Source: Nemertoderma westbladi | Lineage: Eukaryota > Xenacoelomorpha > Nemertodermatida > Nemertodermatidae | Length of the DNA stretch: 33,734 bases | Reading direction: 5' to 3' | Assembly: GCA_032718475.1 (NCBI GenBank) | Contig: JAUCBJ010005239.1 | Location: 1 to 33,734 of the forward strand | Shown: in pieces, positions 18,201-30,200 of the stretch | How positions within the stretch are numbered: the stretch's first letter is position 1 | Layout of the letters: every line of letters begins with the position of its first letter | Made by a program: the position numbers and the translations under genes | Notes under the pieces: generated by a model | What the model was told of the DNA's origin: nothing | Seen by the model: the letters and a program-made list of their open reading frames with translations, nothing else | The model's database searches: none

Positions 18201-21200
18201 GTAACATCGCCCTCGACAACTAAGGTCAAACAGACAGACAGTCATTACGAAATCAAGAACCATATTCCACGCCACATCCATAAGTTTACTTATTAAATTG
18301 TTTTATTCTAAAATTGAAACATTACTCAACGCCGTTAGTATTAACAGCGAGTAGTTATTTAGCACTTTACAACTTTTGAGGACATTACAGCATTGTATCG
18401 GCCTGTACATTTAGTATTGTATTGGTGTCGTAATGTCCCTTGTTTTATGTGGTAACCAATGACGGTGAGCTGTAAAGTTACGGCGTCATTGGTTACCACG
18501 TAAACAATAGGTGGATATTAATTGCCTGACAGTCAGATAGACCTTCTGCATTACCTACCGGTAGCTATTAATAACCAGAAGCTATAAACTATTAACATGG
18601 CTCGAAACGCCACCATAAATATAAGCTAACTTATTTATAACATAATTTATGTCATTTTTACATTTATTTATACAGCAACTAATTTGTGCAGTTTCTATCA
18701 CTTATAATATATATATACAATCATTTCATAATGTTACAATTTTGGAATAAAACTACATACATACTTGTTGCAAAGTACTTTACAGTGTTCTGATCCTCGT
18801 GGATTTATTTTCACTCACCCTCGTGGCTTTATTTTCACTCACTCACTACGTTCGTTCGTGTAACAAAGCCACTCGGATCATCACACTGTAGAGTGCTACT
18901 TTACACACAAGTAGGTAAATAGTTATTACACCATCTCCCTTAATGCAACAACCATTTTTAGCAAGTCGGAGCCCCCCTCGAAATTTTTTCAAATTTCAAT
19001 CAAATGAAATTCTACGAAATTTCGTATGAAGATAGTTCGTCAATTTTCCTTGCTGCTGTCAGAACCGGATTTTTCAATTTCTGCGTTATATCGATACAAC
19101 AAGCTGTTAACAAGTATACATAGTATATTTGGCAATATTTAGCCACCTCAGTCGACTTTATTTTTCATCTTTAGAATGTAATCTAGATGCCATTAGAACT
19201 GTAGAACTTCTTCATCTGCAGATTCCGAATCTGAATAGCGTTTTAAATTTCACCAAAAATAGACAAAAACATTATAATTATATCGATTTACGACTCAAAA
19301 TTTAAACCTTATTATTTTGGTGAAATTTTAAACGCTTTTAAGATTCAGAATCTGCAGATGAAGGCGGTTCTAATGACATCTAGATTACATTCTAAAGACG
19401 AAAAATAAAGCCGAGTGCCGAACTATAAGATGCCGAACTCTATTTCCCCTGTTTATAATTCGCGAGATAATAGATCAGCCTAACCTAAATAAATTCAACA
19501 GGAATTAATGAAACCGATCCTTGATTTACGAGACAGTCCACTCAACATCATTAACTGATAAAGTACCCCCACCCACTCAAAGGAAATAAAAACACCCTAT
19601 TTAAAATTCAAAGTTCAAATAAAATAAATCAACTACTAATTTTTTGACGGTGGCAACCAACGCCCCCGATATGCGGGGGTGGAATAATCTAATTTATAAA
19701 AGTCCCATTCGCCAGGGGCACTTCTTGGAAAAATGAAATCAAAACGCCGAAGTAATATAAAAGGTAAATCGATGTATGTCATCTAATATTCCTCGAACTC
19801 ACAAGTAATACAGTCGTGGAGGCCACCAACTCGAATCCCTGTCTATGGAGTAGGAACCGGGTCAGAAAAACGATCATGAGATAATTTCTTCAAAATTGAA
19901 AGTCAAAACATTTCCTTATAAATAAGTTGGAAAGGAATGCGGTAATAAGAGCTATAGAGACTATAGATAGTCTCTATCTGTACCTATTATCACCCTAAAT
20001 TGTCTCCTATGATGAGAGACGTAATATGAGCCGTATGGGACTTGATATATTAGATTAATGTTTGTTACATATTTCTGTAAGGAGAACAAAATGCCGAAAG
20101 GCGAACAAAATCAAACAAATTCTGCTCATAGCAAATCCAATAGAATCGATCACAAGTAACTACTGATTGTGTTTCATAATATCGAGGAAACAATTCCAAA
20201 TAGCCTCGAGTTAATCCAAACAACTTAGCTTCCTAATCTCTGCGTATTGTTTTTGTAAATGACAAAGGGTAACGTTACACACAAACTAAAATACTCATTT
20301 AAGAGTGCCGAGAGCCTAATGACTTTTCCCGCAAGGATAATACGGTAATGACACGGCACCAAGGGAGATAAACGCTTAGTAAAAACTAAAAACCTCCACA
20401 AACTCCAGGAACGTGTAACAGTGTTAATGGCAAGGAACATGTTTATGTATTCCTTGGAGCCGGTATGTGTAGTCCCGTATATCCGTAACATTATGAAATC
20501 AACGAGAATAAACCAGAGGGGTTCAATGTCGTAGCAGTATTATAAAACGTGGGCGTGTTATTATACTCATTAGGTATTCGGGTTGGAAAGGCCAATACAT
20601 CCGTTGGGGATTGAAAAGGATCGAATTATTAACGACTTATTAAATGAAACTCAAAGAATATTAATTTCTGTAAATCTTTAGGATGCAAAAAGGCTAAATA
20701 ATCGCAGCACTATCAGAGATAGATGATGGAGTGGAAGAGTTTTCTTCTGAACTTTCTCTCGCAGTTGTTCTCCATCAACATGGATGAGTTGTATTATTGA
20801 ATTGAAGTCTCTGGCTTTAACTTATTTAATATGGAGATAAACGAAGTCAGCTGGGTATTTTACGGGACTGTACTATCTCACCCTTGGGACTATACTATCT
20901 CACCCTTGGGACTATACTATCTCACCCTTGGGACTATACTATCTCACCCTTGGGACTATACTATCTCACCCTTGGGACTATATTATCTCACCCTTGGGAC
21001 TATACTATCTCACCCTTGGGACTGTAATATCTCACCCTTGGGACTATACTATCTCACCCTTGGGACTATACATCTCACCCTTGGGACTCTGTACTATCGC
21101 ACTCTTAGGACTATATTATCTCACCCTTGGGACTGTACTATCGCACCCTTGGGACTGTACTATCGCACCCTTGGGACTATACTACCGCACCCTTGGGACT

Positions 21201-24200
21201 ATACTATATCACCCTTGGGACTGTACTATCTCACCCTTGGAGGCCTTGGGACTATACTATCTCATCCTTGGGACTCTGTACTATCGCACCCTTGGGACTA
21301 TATCATCTCACTCTTGGGACTATACTATCTCACCCTTGGGACTATACTATCTCACCCTTGGGACTATACTATCTCACCCTTGGGACTGTAATATCTCACC
21401 CTTGGGACTATACTATCTCACCCTTGGGACTGTACTATCTCACCCTTGGGACTGTACTATCTCACCCTTGGAGGCCTTGGGACTATACTATCTCATCCTT
21501 GGGACTCTGTACTATCGCACCCTTGGGACTATATCATCTCACTCTTGGGACTATACTATCTCACCCTTGGGACTATACTATCTCACCCTTGGGACTATAC
21601 TATCTCACCCTTGGGACTGTAATATCTCACCCTTGGGACTATACTATCTCACCCTTGGGACTGTACTATCTCACCCTTGGGACTGTACTATCTCACCCTT
21701 GGAGGCCTTGGGACTATACTATCTCATCCTTGGGACTCTGTACTATCGCACCCTTGGGACTATATCATCTCACTCTTGGGACTATACTATCTCACCCTTG
21801 GGACTATACTATCTCACCCTTGGGACTATACTATCTCACCCTTGGGACTGCAATATCTCACCCTTGGGACTATACTATCTCACCCTTGGGACTATACTAT
21901 CTCACCCTTGGGACTCTGTACTATCGCACTCTTAGGACTATATTATCTCACCCTTGGGACTGTACTATCGCACCCTTGGGACTGTACTATCGCACCCTTG
22001 GGACTATACTACCGCACCCTTGGGACTATACTATCTCACCCTTGGGACTGTACTATGTCACCCTTGGGACTATATACTATCTTACCTTTGGGACTATACC
22101 ATCTCACCCTTGGGACTGTACTATCGCACCCTTGGGACTATACTATCGCACCCTTGGGACTGTACTATCGTACTATCTCACCCTTGGCACTATACTATCT
22201 TACCCTTGGGACTATACCATCTCACCCTTGGGACTGTACTATCGCACCCTTGGGACTGTACTATCGCATCCTTGAGACTGTACTATCTAACCTCTGAGAC
22301 TGTACTATCGCACCCTTAGGACTGTACTATCGCACCCTTGGGACTATACTATCGCACCCTTGGGACTGTACAATCGCACCCTTGAGACTGTACTATCTAA
22401 CCTCTGAGACTGTACTATCTAACCTCTGAGACTGTACTATCGCACCCTTGGGACTGTACTATCGCACCCTTGGGACTATACTATCGCACCCTTGTGACTA
22501 TACTATCGCACCCTTGAGACTGTACTATCTAACCTCTGAGACTGTACTATCGCACCCTTGGGACTGTAATATCGCACCCTTGGGACTATACTATCGCACC
22601 CTTGGGACTGTACTATCGCACACTTGAGACTGTACTATCTAACCTCTGAGACTGTACTATCTAACCTCTGAGACTGTACTATCGCACCCTTGGGACTATA
22701 CTATCCCACCCTTGGGACTGTATTATCTCACCTCTGGGAATGTACTATCGCACCCTTGGAACTATACTATCTCACCCTTGGGACTGTACTATCGCACCCT
22801 TGGGACTGTACTATCTCACCTATGGGACTGTACAATCTCACCTCTGGGACTGTACTATCTCACCTCTGGGACTGTAGTTGCAGACAACGTAACAGTTCCC
22901 GTTTTCAGCGGTTGCTTTACCCACTCCGAGTTTTACGCTCTCCTTCCAAACGACCTGCGTGAAATGACCCGTTCCCGACTGGAAACCGCCGTCACTGAAC
23001 TTATACTTCTTGATCTCGTCGTACCACATCGAAACCGCTTGTTCGGCTGTTAGAAAACAAAAAAAATCGTTAAAGACGTATCCAAAGGGAAGGTGGTGGA
23101 GGGGCAGGGGTAGTGGCGAGGGGCCGGGGAGTGGGTAGGGTGGGGGCGGTGGGGGGGGGGGGGGGGGGTGGGGTGGGAGGGGCACGGGGTAGTAGGGAGG
23201 GGTAGTGGACAGTGGGGAGGGGCATGGAACAGTGGGAGGGGCAGGGGACTGTGGAGGGGTGTGTGGTAGGGGTAGGGGTAGGTTGACTCGAATCAATTAC
23301 TTCTGCTTATATTTTTATTATTTTTTTTTTTTTTTAATCCGGGCCACTGACGCCCATAGACATTGCAAAGATATAACTTGAACTAAAGAATATTATAAAA
23401 AAAAAAGAAAAACTGGAATAAGGGACCCCGAGCAGGGAAGCACAATATAATAAATAAATAATAATACATATTATTAGTAAATAATAGTCAGTATTCGATC
23501 ACAACAAAATCTACAAGTTCGCAACATATATTTGACTGAGAAAGTCGATTAGGTGTCCAGAGAACAGGGACCAACGAGACGGTAAGGCAACGAACGGGAA
23601 GGTCACCTGAGCTACGGTCCAGAGAACAGGGACTAACGGGACGGCTCGTCCGGAAGGTCACCTGAGCTACGGTCCAGAGAACAGGGACCAACGGGACGGC
23701 TCGTCCGGAAGGTCACCTGAGCTACGGTCCAGAGAACAGGGACCAACGGGACGGCTCGTCCGGAAGGTCACCTGAGTTACGGTCCAGAGAACAGGGACCA
23801 ACGGGACGGCTCGTCCGGAAGGTCACCTGAGCTACGGTCCAGAGAACAGGGACCAACGGGACGGCTCGTCCGGTAGGTCATCTGAGCTACGGTCTGTACA
23901 ATACCGTTATGAGACGAGTTCACGCGTCGCAATAAAGACTCCCGCGCATCGTGACGGATATGAACGAGCTTAGGGAGATGAAGTGCACCGCACATGTAAG
24001 ATACACTTGAATCATATGGAAATCCAAATAATTTTCGAATTATATTATTGTACGCTACGCGAAATTATTAATCCTTACAAGAGAGCAATGTATTTCCCAT
24101 TTGTGGCCAGCCAGAAGGCCACAACTGATATAATACTACCAAGGGATATTTTAATGTTACCCCCCAGATCCCCCCCCCCCCCCCCCCCCCCTTCCCCAAG

Positions 24201-27200
24201 GAACTAGCTCTTGTCCAGCCAGGTTACAATGCGAATCTTTCAGTTTAGAAAAATGCCTTTGTTCCAGAAAATTTGGAATGTGGATCTTTAATATTTTTAT
24301 TATTTATTTTTTCACTTCAAATGGAAGGGGTTTTTCAGTATGCTTTCTCATTTTCCTAGGGGGTGGCTATAGCCACCACCCTCGGTACGCTAGTGCTTAC
24401 AGTCATAGTTCAAAAATTGCCGGGGGGGCATATGCCCCCCGTGCCCCCCCCCCCCCCCCTCCCTAGATCCGCCCTGTAATGTATCTCATATAAACAGCCA
24501 AAACCAAAACCAAAGGTATGTAAAACTAAAGCTGAAACATTTAATAGTTTAATCGCTATTGATCTAACTGACTGGATCAATCCAAATGACAATAAAAAGT
24601 GTATTATATTGAATAGCATTGATGTAGCTACCATCAGGTATTCCGCTGCACAATTTGTAAAGGACAAGTATTCTGAACAAACATCATAGTGATAAGGATA
24701 AGGATCATGTTGCAGTTAATCCAAGTGAGACAGATCATAGTAAACATATACATTTTATACATAATTTCATGAATATGGGAGAAACATGACAATGCTGAGG
24801 ATAATTCCATTCCAAGTACTAGCATTGAACCAGATGAACATCAGGTAAACATAGACAGTTCAGAAAATGCTGGAAGAGACAAAAATAAAATATCAGCTAG
24901 ATAGGTGGATAATTTAAAGATTGATTCTAAGATGTTTGATAATATTGATCAAATAATAAATCATTCTCAACATAATAGGCAGCCTCCAAAAGTATTTGGA
25001 GTTGATGAAGTTATCATTTCATCTGAAAAAGATATAAAAGATATTGAAGGAGAAGGAAGCGAAGGAGAAGGAATTATAAAATTGGAAGGATTTCAATGTT
25101 ACAGAGTAGGTAGATAATACAAATGACACCAATCCTCTAATTTCATCAAGGTTTGTGATAACTGAAAAAGAGAAAGGTACTTATAGTGAGAAATCTATAA
25201 AAGCTAGATTGGTGATAAGGGGATTTGAAGATGATAAAACTGATATAGCAACAACATCATCACCAACTATTGACAAAGGAATATTACGATTAATATTATC
25301 TATGTCACATTCATTTAAATGGCGTCCAAAAATGATGGACATAAAGATAGCATTTTTACAAAGTCCTCTGAATAGAGATGTATATTTGAAAACCCCGGTA
25401 GAAGCAAATGTGCCAAAAGGAAAATGCTGGAAATTGCTAACGGCAGCTGATGGTCTGTCAGATTCCTCCCGTAACTTATTTGAAAAAGTTACTAGTGTGT
25501 TCGCAGAATATTGTGATTTGATACAGTGTAAAATAGATCCATGTTTATTTATGTACATGAAAGATAATGAACTGCAGGGAGTTATTTGTATTCATGTGGA
25601 TGATTTCATTTATGGTGGTTCGAGAGAGTTTGAAGTCAATGTCATTGATCAGATAAAAAGGAAGCTATGTGTTGGATCTGACAAAACGTCATCACATTTA
25701 AAGTTTTGTGGGCTGGATATTTGGGTCCATCCAGATATTAGCAGTGAGCCACCTTTGAATTGGATGTGGGGCGAGCCACGAAGTGAGTGAGCCTTAGCGT
25801 GGTGGTACCATTAATCGACCTGTCGTTCTGTCGTTCTGTCGCGTTTTTTTTCAGTATTTTATTTTAAACGTTAATAACTCGGCCAATCCTTGATGAAATC
25901 TATCCAAACTTGGTACACATGTTGTTTGGCAAAAGTTTGAGAATTTTCCAAGTAGAATTTGCGTGGGGCCTTCGTGCAGCATCAGTGTAACTGTTATTGC
26001 AGTTATAATAAATTTATTTATCCAAATTTAAAATGCGTTAAATTATTATTACTGTAGGATATATCAGCTGGGTTTCTGACAAATTTTGCAATTCTGCATG
26101 TACCATGTGTACCGGTACTGTCAGGCTGTACTCATTCCCTGAATCGAGAATCCTGCAATCAGTCAATACTGCAATACTGGTCAGCCGGTACCATACACTG
26201 CAGACATGCCATATCATGTAATCTAATTAAACATGGCCCCGCCAACCCTTGCGGTGATTATAGTTTAGGCCTAATTAGCCCAGTACCGGCACCGGTAATA
26301 ATAATATAATACAGTAATAGTTTAGATAGTTACCTGGTTACCGCTAATCATTCAGTCATTGGCACGGTACACCGTATTGCTGTACTGCCGTTGTAGTGCG
26401 CACCGTAGGTACCACCCTACTACCGGTACCGGCTGACCGCGTGACCGGTGGCAACTAGCACGTCAACACTTGCACAGCAACAGCACTACCGGCGATACAC
26501 AGGTTGGAATTTATGTAGAGTTTGCTCAACAGTACAGATATAAAATAGTTATCTAAATTATATATATTACTATTGACAAGTATTGAAATATATACCGTTA
26601 TTCGTGTTATCAGTATTTGCAACATCTGACATTGAAGAGGTGAGAGAAGATGAATACCGGCACTCAACAAAACCAACGCTTATCACAGGTCGGTATGGTT
26701 ACCTCGAAACCGGCGCGACTGTCCACTCGAATACAACTTCAAAACACAAACGCCAACAATAAACTGAAAGCGAATCGAACGTCTTCAGAAGAATCTGTCA
26801 TTGGGACGAAGAAAAGGAAGCCGAAACCACGGGAATGGACCACAGCTAAGATTCATTGTCAGAGTTCCTGGACCGAAATTGAAACACCAATTGCCGATGG
26901 GCTTGATCTCTCAAACCAAAACTTCCTCTGCGGGGTTTGCGCGGCAGTAAAGATTGAAAGTCTGGAAGCTGGCATCCCTAGGTATTATTATTATAAAGAG
27001 CTTCAGCCTGCGTTTAATAAATATATTTTAATACAAAACAGGTCGAACGCAAAGAGGCTTATAATGAAGACGAGTACTGCATTGATTATATTCCTATAAA
27101 CCACCTGGCTTTGCATATTGAACGTGCGTTTGGAAATAAGTTCGTGCTACCCTTCCGTGGGTGGTAGATGTCGCGGTTATGTATTGGTGGGTGGGGGGAG

Positions 27201-30200
27201 GGGGGGGGGGGTGCAGATTAAAAGGGGTGAACACGTACTGTCCCCCTTTCTTTGATTAATTGATGGTGTGGGTTAATCTCTCATAACCTGATTTTGTGAT
27301 ACAGTCGCACAATTTTAATTTGTATCACATAACTGGGCCTCGTGCTGCGCGAAGGCCCCACGAACGTGTGTCACAAGTGGATTATTTGGATAAAGTGTGT
27401 CAAATAAAAATTCCAGACAGGCCTGAGGAAAGTTTATTAGAAGCAGGTGAAATTAGAGAACTTAAGAGGCCTCATTGGTGAAATGCAATGGTTAGCAACA
27501 CAGACAAGGCCAGATCTATCTTTTGGTGTTTCAAATATTATGTCATTACTCAATGTTGCTTCAGTGCATTCTTTGAAGGATGCTAATAAGTTACTGAGAA
27601 GAACCAAGGCTTTTGTACCATCAAAATTGATATATAAAAGATTTCAAACAAATCCGGTTCTTGAATGCTACACAGATAGTAGTTTTGGTACAGGTAGTAA
27701 TGGAAGCAGTCAAGGTGGCTTCGTAATAGCTCTGTCTGCAGGAAACGTATTTAATATAGTCACGTGACAATCTAGGAACATCAGACGGGTGGCTCGATCG
27801 ACCTTTGCAGCAGAGACACTTGCGGCTGCGGATGGTATGGATACCCTACAATTTATTTCAAATATTCTTTCTGAAATGAAAGTTGATATAGAAGGAAAAC
27901 GATTGAATACTGATTCAATGAGTTATTTTGAACATTTAAAGATGGGTAACAGTAAAGTCTCAGAGAAACGACTTCGTGTTGACTTGGGGGCTTTGAGAGA
28001 AATGATGGGGGATAACATTAAGGTTCGATTCGTATTAACTAAGCTTCAATTAGCTGATTGTCTTACAAAGAACATTAGTGGGTTCATGTTATGGGAGATC
28101 ATAAACCATGGTGTATGGTACTCAGACAAGGCAATGAAACAACCATTAAAAAACTAAGATGAGTGTGAATGTGCTGACCTAAGGCATAGCCTATACCGGA
28201 CTTTGTGAATAGGACTGGTTCTGGGTAGTACAGTGGTGTAACGGTACCGGTACCTGGGTACGGGTTATTGGTGGTGGTCGATTTATAATTAGGAGCCCGC
28301 TTGACAGCGGGATACTTACTGTAAAAATCTCAGGATATATGTGGCGAACTGGGCATTGAGAGATGATGAGTCCATCGATTTTAGAATCCCAGTTGCCGAA
28401 GGGAGTGCAACTGTGTGTCGGCTCCCTAAGTAGAGGTAGAAGAGATTTCTTAAGGTGAAGGTTGAAAAAGTTGATTTTGAGTGAAAGCGATAACTGAGTT
28501 TATTTTTAATAATTCAATGAATAATAAGGAAATAGAAGAGGAAACAATTAAATCCCTAAACTTTGTAGCAGAGGTTTGCACAAGGAAAGGGTCGTCGACT
28601 TGGAAGTGAGGAAAAAGTGGCGGACAGCTCCTTAAATACCTTCCCAGGAAGAGTCCTGATTGGGTAGCCAAGGAGACTGCTGAGTGGCCAGTTAGTTACG
28701 TTTCGATCCTAAGAGGGCCTGCCAACCTTCCCGCTAGAGGGAGGTGGGACAGAGTGCTGCAAAGACAGCAGATTACGTTTCGATCCCAAAAATGGGTACA
28801 GATAAATTTGAAAGTTCGGACGACAACCTGGCGGTTATTTACATATATAACACTGACTGACCTGACTGACTGACTGATAATTATCCAGGTTCAGGCACTT
28901 CCTGCCTGGCGATTTTGATGAAATTTTGCAAGTACAGTATATTGCTTTGGTGGTTCATAATCGCGTTACAAAATTTCAGATCGATTCTATGTGTGGTATT
29001 CGATATATTTCGTTTTTTTGACATTATTTTGTCGCCAAATTAAAAGCAATGGTAAAATAACAGCTGGTGTTCATGATGAAATATGGCTTAATATGTTATA
29101 CACAGTCATAGCAAAGCGTGTTGGTTGCCAAGTTTTACTTGTAGGCTATAAGGAAAGGCAATGTTTACTCACACATAAGCTGTTGGTTTCTAATGTATTA
29201 CCCCATAAGCTGATTACTCTCCCAGTGCTTCCTAATGGTAGATCTACAATAAGGAAACTAAATTTATTATTTGGCTCTATTCGTTGTTTTTTATCTGGTT
29301 GTGCATCATGGGCATTTTTTATAAATATTCGGTAATCGTATCTTATATGTTGTAAACGTGCTTGATAATGAAATTATTTGCTTCATATTATATTTTTGTT
29401 AGTGGTAGCTAAGTTACATTTTTTATTATGTGGGGCGAGCCACAAAGTCAGCTATCCTCACGCCTTACAGTTTAGACAATTGTTTAGTTTAGGCCTACTT
29501 ACTAGGCCTACAGCTGACTGACATAGTTCATTTGTAATAGTCTTGGCTAGGATTCTTCCCCCGGGCTCCTTCCAGCCAGCTTGCTGGCTTTCTAGTATAT
29601 ATTTGTAGTTTATTATGATAGTGATCTGATAGTTGTTGTAAGAAAGTATTATTGGAAGATATAGATATTGTAATTTTTAACAGTGGGGAGGGACAGGGAG
29701 TAGTGGGGAGGGGTAGTGGACAGTGGGGAGGGGACAGTGGGGTGGGGCAGGGAACAGTGGGAGGGGCAGGGGACTGTGGGGGGGATGTGGGATGGGTAGG
29801 TGTAGTGGTATTGGTCAGTGGGGTGGGGCCGGGGACAGGGGAGGGGGTGGGAGGTGCAGGGGACAGTGGATGGGTGTGGGAGGGGTAGGGGTAGTGGGGA
29901 GGGGCAGGGAATATTGGGGAAGGGCAGGGGACATTGGTCAGGGGCAGGAAATATCGGGGAGGGGGTGTGAGGGGTTGGCGTAGTGGGGAGGGGACAGTGG
30001 GGTGGGGCCGGGGACAGGGGAGGGGGTGGGAGGGGCAGGGGACAGTGGGAGGGGCAGGGGACTGTGGAGGGGGTGTGGGAGGGGTAGGGAATATTGGGGA
30101 GGGGAGGGGAGGGGACATTGGGGAGGGGCAGGAAATATTGGGGAGGGGGTGTGAGGGGTTGGGGTAGTGGGGAGGGGACAGTGGGGTGGGGCCGGGGACA

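Larger units (their letters stand above)
24540..28160 (+). mobile_element. Ty1/copia retrotransposon relic, interrupted and 5'-incomplete
   Basis: Two blocks of copia polyprotein lie on the + strand, antisense to the CAP gene: a reverse transcriptase block (about 25120-25748) and an RNase H block (about 27365-28157), with a foreign insert of about 1.6 kb between. An acidic, weakly similar region precedes (24905-25117). Gag, integrase and LTRs were not recognised. Frame breaks and a stop show that it is dead. Confidence 0.8.

Noticed and set aside
20831-22319. Long + strand open frames with [18 protein letters not shown] repeats
   Set aside because: They are readings of the 22-bp minisatellite in shifting frames; the array comes from a splice donor on the other strand.
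25181-25558. 125-codon minus-strand frame
   Set aside because: Shadow of the copia reverse transcriptase on the + strand.
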